A stretch of DNA of 64,000 nt from Mariniflexile sp044335535 (GTDB lineage Bacteria > Bacteroidota > Bacteroidia > Flavobacteriales > Flavobacteriaceae), in NCBI RefSeq assembly GCF_044335535.1, contig NZ_JBIQVZ010000002.1, positions 724,473-788,472 of the forward strand, written 5' to 3'. The notes beneath the pieces are model-generated. The model searched no databases. It was given only the letters and a program-made list of their open reading frames with translations, and was not told the origin of the DNA. Shown here piece by piece: positions 44,961 to 53,915 of this stretch (position 1 is its first letter; each line of letters starts with the position of its first letter). Position numbers and translations under genes: made by a program.

Positions 44961-45240
44961 TATTATTTTAATTTGTTGATATTAAATTAGGAGTTTAAAT
45001 AAAACAACATCGCTACATACACTAACATGGGTATTTGATTATGTCTATTCTCCAAATATGAGGATTTCTTGTAGTTCTTAATCGTTTTGCTGGCAAAAGC
45101 AAATTTTCTTACAACATAATAAAAAAATTTATACAAATATTTTAAACATATATAAGAAAATTATTGATTTTAGTGCTTCTCAATAAAATTCACATCGCAT
45201 GTTTCACAAGTTCACTCGAAATGACAAAATTGAACCGTTA

Positions 45241-46926
45241 CTAAAAAGGCGTCTTACATGTAATAGTAAAAACCTCTTTAGTAATAGGGTGCGTAAATGT
45301 AATACGTTCGGCATGTAAATGAAGTCGGTTGGCTTTAACACCATATAAATCGTCGCCCACAATAGGCATTTTTAATCCTTCGCTATGGGCGGCATGGACG
45401 CGTAACTGATGGGTACGCCCCGTAATGGGGTAAAAATAAATACGGGTTTTACCGTTTTCGGTAGCTATAACTTGATAGTTGGTGGTAGCAGGTTTGCCGT
45501 GGGCGTAGCATACCAATTGTTGTGGACGGTTATCCAAATCTACTCGGAGCGGTAGGTTTATAGTGCCTTCGGTATTGGGCAAAACGCCATCTAACAAAGC
45601 CACATAACGCTTTTTTACGCTGCGCTCAATAAACTGTTTTTGCAAATGCTTGTAAACCCGTTGACTTTTGGCTACCAACAACAACCCCGAAGTTGACATA
45701 TCCAACCGGTGCACCAACAAAGGACCCGTGGCATGAGGCAGGTACTGTTGCATTCTGCTTAATACCGACTCACTAATATTTTTTCCGGGTACCGATAAAA
45801 ACTCATGAGGTTTGTTTACCAGTAGCAAATGGGCGTCTTCGTAAACAATATCCAAGGCTTGATTAAAAATAATCTGGTCTTCAATGGGGTTATCATCAAC
45901 CGCCAAACCTTGCATCATGTGGCCCAAAATGGGTTCGCATTTACTACGGCACGAGGGATAAAACTGTTGGTGTTTCCGTACTTCGGACTTTGGCGAGGCA
46001 CCCCACCAAAACTCTGCCATGGCAATAGGTTGCAATTTGTTTTCATAAGCATATTGAAACAGTTTGGGTGCGGCACATTCTCCCGAACCTGCAGGTGGTA
46101 TGGATGAATTGGTGTCTTTAAAAATGTCGAGTAAATCTTTAGTATCGCCGTTGGCATTTAAAAATTGATACTGCTTGTGGATACGTTTTTGCAACGATGC
46201 CGATAAGGTAGCCCGTTTGGCTTTCAACTCTTTAATGGGTTGCTTTAAGCTATTTAAATGTGACTCTGCTTTCTGTATGCGCTGTTCACCATCCTTTTTT
46301 ACATGCTTTAACCGTATTTGATAACCAATACTTTGTTGGTTTAAAGTTTCTACAAATTCCTCATACACTTCGGGAGGCATGCTTTGCTTCCCCGCTTCAC
46401 GTTGTTGATTTCTGTTTTGCTTTTCAGCTTTAATTTCTGCTTTAAACACTTTTAATGCTTCCGCAAAAGCGATTCTACTATTTAAAACGTTTGTTTGTGC
46501 CATTTTAAATGCTGGTGCTTGTTCTAAAATCTCAATCTGTGCATTGATGGCATTTAATTGTGCTTCGCCCTTTTTATAAAAACCCGCTTCGTTTAAGGTG
46601 TTGTAAACCGTAGGCACAAAACCTTTAAGATGGTTGCTATCTGCTAACTTCCCAGAAAACGCTGCCAAATACCCCAATATACCCTCCGCATTTTTCACCA
46701 CCATAACTCCAAACATTTTGCCAATTATGAGTCCGCTTTGGTTGGGATCTAACCCAAAATTGTGTGTGAAATCGGTTTGGGTTTCTAAATAGTTTTGAAG
46801 TTGTCTTGCTGCCAAGACACTTAACGGATGTGGCTCGTAATAAAATGGAAAGGTGAATTTATTAGGTAAGCTAATGCCCAAATTATTTTCTAAAGGATGA
46901 AAAAATGACGTATCGAAATGAGACAT
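45241..46926 (-). CDS. RluA family pseudouridine synthase with a long N-terminal extension
   Basis: A 561-residue protein. The catalytic RluA domain is the C-terminal ~200 residues: DAHLLLVNKPHEFLSVPG, LLVHRLDMSTSGLLLVAKS with the catalytic Asp near residue 408, RYVALLDG, and TGRTHQLRVHAAH. It isomerises uridine to pseudouridine in rRNA or tRNA; the target site is not evident. The first ~350 residues hold a long charged coiled coil (about 165-250) and a Cys-containing segment (PPAGSGECAAP, YPSCRSKCEPILGHM) with three closely placed cysteines that could bind a metal. This two-part form occurs in Bacteroidota and some gammaproteobacteria. ATG at 46926. Confidence 0.88.
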   Translation of the reverse strand: MSHFDTSFFHPLENNLGISLPNKFTFPFYYEPHPLSVLAARQLQNYLETQTDFTHNFGLDPNQSGLIIGKMFGVMVVKNAEGILGYLAAFSGKLADSNHLKGFVPTVYNTLNEAGFYKKGEAQLNAINAQIEILEQAPAFKMAQTNVLNSRIAFAEALKVFKAEIKAEKQNRNQQREAGKQSMPPEVYEEFVETLNQQSIGYQIRLKHVKKDGEQRIQKAESHLNSLKQPIKELKAKRATLSASLQKRIHKQYQFLNANGDTKDLLDIFKDTNSSIPPAGSGECAAPKLFQYAYENKLQPIAMAEFWWGASPKSEVRKHQQFYPSCRSKCEPILGHMMQGLAVDDNPIEDQIIFNQALDIVYEDAHLLLVNKPHEFLSVPGKNISESVLSRMQQYLPHATGPLLVHRLDMSTSGLLLVAKSQRVYKHLQKQFIERSVKKRYVALLDGVLPNTEGTINLPLRVDLDNRPQQLVCYAHGKPATTNYQVIATENGKTRIYFYPITGRTHQLRVHAAHSEGLKMPIVGDDLYGVKANRLHLHAERITFTHPITKEVFTITCKTPF

Positions 46927-46978
46927 AACTTAGTTAAAATGGCTGCAAAGAAACGAAATTATAATAAGTTAGATGATT

Positions 46979-47608
46979 CTATTTCTTTTCAATCCACCAT
47001 GCCCATATAACAAATAGCCACATTAAATTTGCAGACCAAGCTACCGCGTTAATAGATGGTGGCGGTGGACCAAGAATATTCATAAAATGAATTAATAAAA
47101 AAAAGCCAATTAATGACCAAAATGCTATTTTACGTTCAGGTTTAATAGTTTTTAAATATAAATACCCTCCAAATAAAAAAAGTCCAGTTTCCAAAATAAC
47201 CTCTATTACCGGTGAGTTCCATAACCCCAATCCTATCTTAACATCACTAAAAGGCGAAAGTTGTAAATCGGGTTTATGTGTAATAAAATCTAAAATCCAA
47301 TGACTTAAAACCAGACCCCCTAACAATACTGAACCTTTTTTGTTTTTTGTGAAAGCATAATATAAACAGGCAAATATTAATGCCCAAACTACCGACATTA
47401 ACAAACTATGTGAATACGGATAGGATGTAAAATTTAGCGGCGTTAAAGCCGTGTTGCCTGGTTCTATTTCAAAGGTTTCAATTCCCGCTATTACAAGTAT
47501 AGGCCATAACAAATCCAAAAACTGAACGGCTACAAACATAATTGCAAGTGATGGTAATTTGTCTATTTTTTTTGCCCCAAAAGCTAATGCGTAATGACCT
47601 ATAAACAT
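46979..47608 (-). CDS. YdjM-like membrane-bound metal-dependent hydrolase family protein
   Basis: 209 residues, about five to six hydrophobic helices. Histidine and aspartate motifs in membrane loops match the YdjM/DUF457 family: FIGHYALAFGAKK, SYPYSHSLLMS and SHWILDFITHKPDL. The substrate and reaction are not established. Ends with WWIEKK. It follows the pseudouridine synthase gene's upstream side by 52 bp and could be co-expressed with it, but no overlap or coupling is seen. Confidence 0.75.
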   Translation of the reverse strand: MFIGHYALAFGAKKIDKLPSLAIMFVAVQFLDLLWPILVIAGIETFEIEPGNTALTPLNFTSYPYSHSLLMSVVWALIFACLYYAFTKNKKGSVLLGGLVLSHWILDFITHKPDLQLSPFSDVKIGLGLWNSPVIEVILETGLFLFGGYLYLKTIKPERKIAFWSLIGFFLLIHFMNILGPPPPSINAVAWSANLMWLFVIWAWWIEKK

Positions 47609-47656
47609 ATTTTACGAATCTTTAAATGATACTTATTATCTGAAAAATAACAATCA

Positions 47657-48070
47657 TTAATTTTTCTCAACATAGACCTTAAAATTATTCAGAATAGCTT
47701 GCCAACCATTTTCTTGCATTTCCAAAGGATTTTGGTTTTCGGGATCAAAAACTTCAGTCACCGTAGTTGCATTTCCATGTTTTTCAAAAGTCACTAACAC
47801 TTGTCTGCCATCTACCATAGCGTATGCTATTCTTTTTAGTTCAATAACTTCATCATAAACGCCTTCAAAATCAAAACTCATAGCCCCATCTTTCGACGCC
47901 ATGGTAGCAGAGAATTTCCCACCTACCCTCAAATCATTCGTTGCTTTTGGGCAATGCCAATCATCTGAAGCAAAATTCCAATTAACAATATGCTCAGGTT
48001 TTGTCCAAAAATTCCAAACTTTCTGTAAATCTGTATTTACAACAATTTCTACAGTGATTTTATTCTTCAT
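47657..48070 (-). CDS. SRPBCC (AHSA1-like) domain protein
   Basis: 137 residues: a START-like ligand-binding fold with the opening TVEIVVNTDLQKVWNFWTKPEHIVNWNFASDDWHCPKA and the closing helix NPLEMQENGWQAILNNFKVYVEK, which are standard for the AHSA1 subgroup. Such proteins bind small hydrophobic molecules or act as co-chaperones, and the ligand here is unknown. It is the middle of a run of small minus-strand genes with short gaps, likely to be partly cotranscribed. Confidence 0.85.
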   Translation of the reverse strand: MKNKITVEIVVNTDLQKVWNFWTKPEHIVNWNFASDDWHCPKATNDLRVGGKFSATMASKDGAMSFDFEGVYDEVIELKRIAYAMVDGRQVLVTFEKHGNATTVTEVFDPENQNPLEMQENGWQAILNNFKVYVEKN

Positions 48071-48159
48071 AATAAACTTCGCTTTAAAATTTAGCTTTAA
48101 CGAAGTTAATTATTTGCTTTTAAAATGTCAAAAAAACATTTTTAGCCCCTGTTCTTTGT

Positions 48160-48570
48160 TCACCTGTCAAAATAATTCCCTGAAGTAATTTGCTTTAAGT
48201 TTTCTGTAGAATTATTATAGATATAAACCCATGTTTTTACAGGTTGGCTTGAATCAAGATAGGCATCAATCAATATCCGTTTGTATTCATTGCCATGCTC
48301 ATCCGTATCGCCAATACCTTCATAATCATCTAAAACTTTAAAGGTTTTTTCGGCATTCAAAATTTTAAAAATATGTCCGTAAACTTTATCGTTTGGGTTA
48401 TCACTCAAAACAGCACCCGGATACCATAAAATTTCATAAAGGTTCCCATTAAAATAACCAGAACCCACAAACTCGGAATGCTGTTCTAAAAATTTAGACA
48501 TGTCGCTCTCAAAGTCTTTTAACAGTGTGCCGTAAACAAATAAATACTCCGATTCCATGAATGAACTCAT
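48160..48570 (-). CDS. Gamma-glutamylcyclotransferase (AIG2/GGCT-like) family protein
   Basis: 136 residues from the ATG at 48570, or 132 from the ATG at 48558. The latter start, MESEYLFVYGTLL, matches the family better. The substrate-binding motif YGTL, the GNLYEILWYPGAVLSD strand and a Glu in LDDYEGIGDT (the usual general acid/base position) are visible. GGCT proteins cyclise gamma-glutamyl amino acids to 5-oxoproline; pxpABC elsewhere in this window would open that product. The upstream ATG and the codons Ser-Ser-Phe come from the end of MITE-like copy D. Confidence 0.83.
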   Translation of the reverse strand: MSSFMESEYLFVYGTLLKDFESDMSKFLEQHSEFVGSGYFNGNLYEILWYPGAVLSDNPNDKVYGHIFKILNAEKTFKVLDDYEGIGDTDEHGNEYKRILIDAYLDSSQPVKTWVYIYNNSTENLKQITSGNYFDR

Positions 48571-48608
48571 CTTGACTTTTTGTTTTTAACCGAAAATGAG
48601 ATAAAATT
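48562..48608 (-). repeat. Solo half of the MITE-like element, copy D
   Basis: On the minus strand this is the right ~47 bp of the element: TCTCATTTTCGGTTAAAAAC followed by AAAAAGTCAAGATGAGTTCA. The rest is missing. It fills the gap between ytxJ and the GGCT-like gene, and its terminal ATG is in frame with the latter. Confidence 0.8.
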
Positions 48609-48610
48609 AT

Positions 48611-49000
48611 TTAAATAAATGTGCTTAAATCTAAACTATTAATACCGCCATGACTATCGTGTGCCATCACTACACCGTTTTTAATAACCAAAAGTTGAGG
48701 CGATTCATGCATAACCTGAAATGCACTAGCTATGTTGTTTGAAATCTCACGGTAGCTCAATATATCCAAATAGTATAAATCGAGGTCATTTTCAGTTTCA
48801 TTGTAATCGGCTTCAAACTGTTTTATTACCATTCTGCTAATACCACAACGGGTTGAATGTTTAAAAATAACTTGTGTTTTGGTTACCGATTTGTTTTCAA
48901 TATCTTGTAATTGCCCTAATTCCGTTAAAGGAATCCACGGTAATACGTCTGTTTCTTTTTCTTCAGGTGAACTACTAAATAATTTGTTAAATAACCCCAT
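48611..49000 (-). CDS. ytxJ: Bacillithiol-system redox protein YtxJ
   Basis: 129 residues with a thioredoxin-like fold. The active-site segment is FKHSTRCGISRM with a single Cys52 (monothiol, TRCGIS). Other blocks are LYYLDILSYREISNNIA and HESPQLLVIKNG with the cis-proline loop. YtxJ/BrxC-type proteins reduce bacillithiolated proteins, so the organism probably makes bacillithiol; no synthesis gene is in the window. Its stop is followed at once by the half-element D. Confidence 0.88.
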   Translation of the reverse strand: MGLFNKLFSSSPEEKETDVLPWIPLTELGQLQDIENKSVTKTQVIFKHSTRCGISRMVIKQFEADYNETENDLDLYYLDILSYREISNNIASAFQVMHESPQLLVIKNGVVMAHDSHGGINSLDLSTFI

Positions 49001-49050
49001 ATTTTGTACTTTAAGAACAATAAGTCGTAATCATTTTAAAATCTTACAAA

Positions 49051-49097
49051 CTGACTAAATGTCGGTAAAACTCAGTTTCTAACCGACATTTTGTCTT
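49051..49097 (+). promoter_or_regulatory. Two palindromic operator-like sites upstream of clpB
   Basis: CTGACTAAATGTCGG (49051-49065) and CCGACATTTTGTC (49083-49095) share the form CYGAC-N5-GTC. Together they also form long inverted arms AAATGTCGGT / ACCGACATTT. They are 95-140 bp before the clpB ATG. A heat-shock regulator site is likely from the gene context (inference). It does not match CIRCE. Confidence 0.5.
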
Positions 49098-49192
49098 TAA
49101 AATCGCACTGGTAAGATAATTGACTTATTCAGATTGTAAAAGTAGAATAATAAAAACAGATTCCTTCTTCGAGGGAATGAAAAAACACAAAT

Positions 49193-51808
49193 ATGAACTT
49201 AAATAATTATACAATAAAATCGCAAGAAGCCATACAGCAAGCACAACAAATTGCCCAAGGTTTTGGACATCAACAAATCGAAAATGAACACCTTTTTAAG
49301 GGTATTTTTGAAGTTGATGAAAACGTGCTACCATTCATTTTAAAAAAATTGAATGTAAACATCAACATTCTTGAACAGGCTTTAGACAAACAATTAGAAA
49401 GTTTTTCTAAAGTAACTGGTAGTGAGCTCATGCTTTCTCGCGAAGCAGGAAAAACACTTAATGAAGCCGCTATTATTGCTAAAAAAATGAAAGATGACTA
49501 TGTTTCCGTAGAACATTTAATCATCGCTATTTTTAAATCGAACAGCAAAATAGCCCAAATGCTAAAAGACCAAGGTGTTACCGAAAAAGCCCTAACCGCC
49601 AGTATTGACGAACTAAGACAAGGTGAACGTGTAACATCCCAAAGTCAGGAAGAAACATACAACTCCCTAAATAAATATGCCAAAAATTTAAATCAATTTG
49701 CTAAAGATGGCAAGTTAGATCCTGTAATTGGTCGCGATGAAGAGATTAGAAGAATACTTCAAATCTTATCACGTAGAACCAAAAACAACCCCATTTTAGT
49801 AGGCGAACCCGGCACCGGTAAAACCGCCATTGCCGAAGGGTTGGCGCACCGAATTATTGATGGCGATATCCCCGAAAATCTAAAAGACAAACAAATTTTC
49901 GCCTTAGATATGGGCGCCTTAATTGCTGGTGCTAAGTACAAAGGTGAGTTTGAAGAACGCTTAAAAGCCGTTATCAAAGAAGTTACCAGTAGCAATGGTG
50001 ACATCGTGCTTTTCATTGACGAAATACACACCCTTGTTGGTGCTGGTGGCGGACAAGGGGCCATGGATGCCGCCAATATTTTAAAACCCGCTTTAGCAAG
50101 AGGCGAATTACGTGCTATTGGAGCAACCACATTAGATGAGTATCAAAAACATTTTGAGAAAGACAAAGCCCTGGAGCGTCGTTTTCAAAGAGTCATGGTA
50201 GATGAACCAGATACCGAAAGCGCTATTTCGATACTTCGTGGTATTAAAGAAAAATATGAAACCCACCACAAAGTACGTATTAAAGATGAGGCCATCATTG
50301 GTGCGGTAGAACTATCACAACGCTACATTACCAATCGTTTCTTACCAGATAAAGCCATCGATTTAATGGATGAGGCCGCTTCTAAATTGCGTATGGAAAT
50401 CAATTCCAAACCTGAAGAATTGGATGTTTTAGACAGAAAAGTGATGCAACTGGAAATTGAAATTGAAGCCATTAAAAGGGAAAAAGACGAAAACAAATTA
50501 AAAATACTGCGTTCAGATTTAGCAAATATTAAAGAACAACGCAACGAAATAAACGCCAAGTGGAAAAGTGAAAAAGAGGCGGTCGAAAACGTTCAAAACA
50601 CCAAGCAAGCCATTGAAAATTTCAAACTAGAAGCAGAAAAGGCCGAACGTGAAGGTGATTATGGTAAAGTAGCGGAATTGCGTTATGGAAAAATAAAAGA
50701 AGCCCAAGAACAACTGGAAATACTTCAAACGGAATTACAGGCACAATCAGAACATTCCCTAATAAAAGAAGAAGTAACTTATGATGATATTGCTGAAGTA
50801 GTTGCAAAATGGACTGGTATTCCCGTTACCAAAATGCTGCAAAGCGAACGTGAAAAGTTATTGAAATTAGAAGACGAACTACACAAACGTGTGATTGGTC
50901 AAGAAGAAGCTATTCAGGCAGTGAGTGATGCGGTTCGCAGAAGTCGCGCCGGATTACAAAATCCTAAAAAACCCATAGGAACATTTCTGTTTTTAGGGAC
51001 CACAGGAGTTGGTAAAACCGAATTAGCTAAAGCATTGGCAGAATACCTATTTGATGATGAAAACGCCATGACCCGTATAGATATGAGTGAATACCAAGAA
51101 CGACATGCCGTAAGCAGACTGGTTGGCGCGCCTCCAGGATATGTAGGTTACGATGAAGGTGGACAATTAACAGAAGCCGTAAGACGTAAACCGTATTCCG
51201 TGGTGCTCTTAGATGAAATTGAAAAAGCACATCCCGACACCTTCAATATTCTATTGCAAGTACTGGATGAGGGCCATTTAACAGATAACAAAGGACGTGT
51301 TGCAGATTTTAAAAACACCATCATCATTATGACTTCCAACTTAGGAAGCCAAATCATACAAGAACGTTTTGAAGCGACAAGAGATATTGATTCCGCTATT
51401 GAAGCCGCTAAAATTGAGGTTTTAGGATTGTTAAAACAAAGTGTACGCCCTGAATTTTTAAACAGAATTGATGATATAATTATGTTTACTCCTTTAACCA
51501 AAGACAACATAACAGCTATCGTTAAACTACAATTAAAAAGCATTACAAAAATGATTGGACAACAAGGCATCACGTTTGATGCCACCCAAGAAGCTATTGA
51601 ATATTTAGCCGATAAGGGGTACAATCCAGAATATGGCGCACGTCCTGTAAAACGCGTAATCCAAAAAGACGTTTTAAACGCTTTAAGCAAAGAGATTTTA
51701 GCAGGTAAAGTAACAACAGACAGTATTATATTATTAGATGCTTTTAATGATAAATTAGTATTTAGAAACCAAAGTGATTTGGTAACCGAAAAAAATCAAA
51801 ACAAATAA
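49193..51808 (+). CDS. clpB: ATP-dependent disaggregase ClpB
   Basis: This 871-residue Hsp100 disaggregase works with DnaK to rescue aggregated proteins. Domains: N-terminal Clp_N repeats (1-145), AAA1 (about 160-400; Walker A GEPGTGKT, Walker B LFIDEIHT), the ClpB-specific coiled-coil M-domain (about 405-525; rich in Lys/Glu), and AAA2 (about 550-770; GTTGVGKTELAK, VVLLDEIEKAH, MTSNLGSQ) plus the C-terminal D2-small domain. The substrate-threading loop GAKYKGEFEERLK is intact. The ATG at 49193 (MNLNNYTIKSQEAIQQAQ) is standard. Confidence 0.97.
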   Translation: MNLNNYTIKSQEAIQQAQQIAQGFGHQQIENEHLFKGIFEVDENVLPFILKKLNVNINILEQALDKQLESFSKVTGSELMLSREAGKTLNEAAIIAKKMKDDYVSVEHLIIAIFKSNSKIAQMLKDQGVTEKALTASIDELRQGERVTSQSQEETYNSLNKYAKNLNQFAKDGKLDPVIGRDEEIRRILQILSRRTKNNPILVGEPGTGKTAIAEGLAHRIIDGDIPENLKDKQIFALDMGALIAGAKYKGEFEERLKAVIKEVTSSNGDIVLFIDEIHTLVGAGGGQGAMDAANILKPALARGELRAIGATTLDEYQKHFEKDKALERRFQRVMVDEPDTESAISILRGIKEKYETHHKVRIKDEAIIGAVELSQRYITNRFLPDKAIDLMDEAASKLRMEINSKPEELDVLDRKVMQLEIEIEAIKREKDENKLKILRSDLANIKEQRNEINAKWKSEKEAVENVQNTKQAIENFKLEAEKAEREGDYGKVAELRYGKIKEAQEQLEILQTELQAQSEHSLIKEEVTYDDIAEVVAKWTGIPVTKMLQSEREKLLKLEDELHKRVIGQEEAIQAVSDAVRRSRAGLQNPKKPIGTFLFLGTTGVGKTELAKALAEYLFDDENAMTRIDMSEYQERHAVSRLVGAPPGYVGYDEGGQLTEAVRRKPYSVVLLDEIEKAHPDTFNILLQVLDEGHLTDNKGRVADFKNTIIIMTSNLGSQIIQERFEATRDIDSAIEAAKIEVLGLLKQSVRPEFLNRIDDIIMFTPLTKDNITAIVKLQLKSITKMIGQQGITFDATQEAIEYLADKGYNPEYGARPVKRVIQKDVLNALSKEILAGKVTTDSIILLDAFNDKLVFRNQSDLVTEKNQNK

Positions 51809-52116
51809 TATCATTTAAGCTTTGAAATTACTGTAACAAAACAATTTAAAAACAGTCTTATAATTGGTTGGTTAGCAAAAGCAACATGATTCTTTTTGTG
51901 GGATGATTGTTGCTTTTCGTTTTTCATCTTCATTTAACAAACTTTAACATATCGGTTTTATAATATTTTGATTTTAAACCAGTTAATAAGTTAGTTAATA
52001 AAAAACAGTTTTGAAATCGATAAACAGTAACTTAATGTCGGTGAAATTACGTAATTTAGCGATATTGTAAGTCCCAAAACATTACAAAAATTAAACCCTA
52101 AAACCTACTTATAGCC
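51809..52116 (+). other. 308-bp intergenic region between clpB and deoC1
   Basis: Contains the putative clpB terminator at 51877-51918 and AT-rich DNA. CTTAATGTCGGTGAAATTACG near 52031 repeats the half-site AATGTCGGT found upstream of clpB. No -7 box perfect match was seen for deoC1. Confidence 0.45.
51877..51918 (+). terminator. Possible terminator of clpB
   Basis: 10-bp arms AAAAGCAACA (51877-51886) and TGTTGCTTTT (51909-51918) around a 22-nt loop, followed by CGTTTTTC. The long loop makes it a weak call. Confidence 0.45.
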
Positions 52117-52863
52117 ATGGATATACCTCAATATATCGACTATTCATTATTAAAAGCAACATCCTCCGAACGTGATGTTATAAACCTTTGCCACGAAGCT
52201 AAACTGAATAATTTTTACGCAATTTGCATCAACACCACTTACGTGGCATTAGCAAAACAACTTCTAGAAAACACAGATATAAAAGTATCTGCTGTTGTCG
52301 GTTTTCCTCTGGGAGCCATGTCTACTGCCGCTAAGGTTTTTGAAGCAAAAAAAGCGATTGAAGATGGTGCCGATGAAATTGAAATGGTTATGAATTTAGG
52401 ATATCTTAAAAGCAAAAATTACGTGTCAGTTTTAAAAGATATTGTCGATGTAAAAATAGCCATAAAAAACACGCCTTTAAAGTTGATTTTAGAGATTTCC
52501 GAATTAAACAAAAACGAAATTATCAAAGCTTGCAATATTTGCTTAGACGCTAAGGTAGATGTTATTAAAACCTCCAGTGGCTTTTCAAAAGGTGGCGCTA
52601 CGTTAACCGCTACAAAAATTATCAAAAAGACCATAAAGGATCGAGCCCAAATAATGGTTTCTGGTGGCATAGATGACTTTGATACAGCTATTAAATACCT
52701 AGAAGCTGGTGCCGATAGAATTGAAACCTCAATCAATATCAACAATATAAAAACACCCAACAACTCGCTTCAAAATAGAAACGTAAAAGTCTATAGAAAA
52801 TATTTAGAAGCTGCCCAAAAAGAAAGTATTCTGGAGACCAATGCAATAAGCTACAATGGGTAA
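52117..52863 (+). CDS. DeoC-family aldolase paralogue with substituted catalytic residues
   Basis: 248 residues of the DeoC/class I aldolase fold, clearly related to the next gene. The Schiff-base lysine is kept (DVIKTSSGF, Lys151). Two other catalytic positions differ from ordinary DeoC: the proton-relay Asp in EIDMVLN is Glu89 (EIEMVMN), and the second active-site lysine in KIKASGG is Met180 (QIMVSGG). The N-terminal IDHTLLK motif reads IDYSLLK. It also has a ~22-residue C-terminal tail. Activity on deoxyribose 5-phosphate is therefore doubtful; it may have another substrate or a regulatory role. It is first in the deoC-deoC-deoD cluster but followed by its own terminator. Confidence 0.85.
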   Translation: MDIPQYIDYSLLKATSSERDVINLCHEAKLNNFYAICINTTYVALAKQLLENTDIKVSAVVGFPLGAMSTAAKVFEAKKAIEDGADEIEMVMNLGYLKSKNYVSVLKDIVDVKIAIKNTPLKLILEISELNKNEIIKACNICLDAKVDVIKTSSGFSKGGATLTATKIIKKTIKDRAQIMVSGGIDDFDTAIKYLEAGADRIETSININNIKTPNNSLQNRNVKVYRKYLEAAQKESILETNAISYNG

Positions 52864-52930
52864 TTGTTAAAAGCCCAAAATACACACAACAGTCCTTCAC
52901 ATAAGACAGCCCTTCGCATAAACTTGATAT

Positions 52931-52969
52931 AGGCAGTTTGATTGTAAATTCAAAACAATCAAACTGTCT
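52931..52969 (+). terminator. Hairpin terminator after the first deoC paralogue
   Basis: 15-bp arms AGGCAGTTTGATTGT (52931-52945) and ACAATCAAACTGTCT (52955-52969, one G-U pair), 9-nt loop, AT-rich tail. Confidence 0.8.
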
Positions 52970-52995
52970 ATTTATATAATCCCCAATGGTCAACC

Positions 52996-53068
52996 ACCTC
53001 GGGGTAAGCCCACGAGACATTCATAGGAAGAACATTAAAATTCGAGGCAAACTTCGGAGCATTCAAAT
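52996..53068. repeat. REP-like hairpin pair between the deoC genes
   Basis: ACCTCGGGGTAAGCCCACGAG (imperfect hairpin) followed by TTCGAGGCAAACTTCGGAGC. I remember this pair of GC-rich words as a dispersed intergenic repeat in flavobacteria; I cannot confirm it here because only one copy is in the window. Confidence 0.45.
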
Positions 53069-53191
53069 CTCGATTATCGAGTTAATCCAAAGAATTGTTA
53101 ATACCTTTGGCATACAACTATACCAATAAGTTTAAAACATGACATTTAACATATTTGGATAGGTCGATATGCCTTAAATTTGAACTACATT

Positions 53192-53860
53192 ATGAAACAC
53201 TTAAGTAGTTATATAGATCACACTCTTTTAAAAGCAACAGCCACAAAAAGCGCTATTATACAACTTTGTAACGAAGCAAAGCAATATCAATTCCATGCTG
53301 TCTGTGTCAATTCCTGTTATGTAACATTGGCAAAAGACCAACTAAAAAACAGCGAAGTAAGTGTGTGTTGTGTTATTGGATTTCCTTTAGGCGCTATGAG
53401 TACCCAAGCCAAAGTGGCCGAAACAAAACAAGCTTTAAAGGATGGTGCAGATGAAATTGATATGGTCCTGAACATTGGTTTACTAAAAAGTAAAGATTTT
53501 GATGCCGTTTGGAAAGATATCGAAGCAGTAAAAAAATGCCTGCCACATCAGATTTTAAAAGTCATTTTAGAAACATGCTACCTTGAAGACCTCGAAATAA
53601 TTAAAGCTAGCGAATTGGCTATACAAAGTGGTGCCGATTTTTTAAAAACCTCAACTGGTTTTGGAACTGGAGGCGCCACTTTTCATAGCGTAAACCTTAT
53701 GAAAAGTGTCGCCAATGGAAAAGCAAAAATTAAAGCCTCCGGAGGCATAAAAGATTATCAAACAGCATTAAAATATATTAATTTAGGTGTTGAACGCATA
53801 GGAACCTCATCTGGAATTGCCATAGTTACAGGAGAAACTTCAACAGAAAACAACTATTAA
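53192..53860 (+). CDS. deoC: Deoxyribose-phosphate aldolase
   Basis: 222 residues from the ATG at 53192 (MKHLSSYIDHTLLK). The enzyme splits 2-deoxyribose 5-phosphate into glyceraldehyde 3-phosphate and acetaldehyde. All catalytic residues are present: Asp90 in EIDMVLN, Schiff-base Lys152 in DFLKTSTGFG, and Lys181 in KIKASGGI. Length is normal for the short bacterial type. It is followed 55 bp later by deoD, giving a deoxyribonucleoside-catabolism pair. A TTG at 53180 would add four residues and is not needed. Confidence 0.95.
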   Translation: MKHLSSYIDHTLLKATATKSAIIQLCNEAKQYQFHAVCVNSCYVTLAKDQLKNSEVSVCCVIGFPLGAMSTQAKVAETKQALKDGADEIDMVLNIGLLKSKDFDAVWKDIEAVKKCLPHQILKVILETCYLEDLEIIKASELAIQSGADFLKTSTGFGTGGATFHSVNLMKSVANGKAKIKASGGIKDYQTALKYINLGVERIGTSSGIAIVTGETSTENNY

Positions 53861-53915
53861 ACAATGATCTCAAATTAAGTACATTTCCAACTTTTTAACT
53901 TTTTAACTTAAACTA

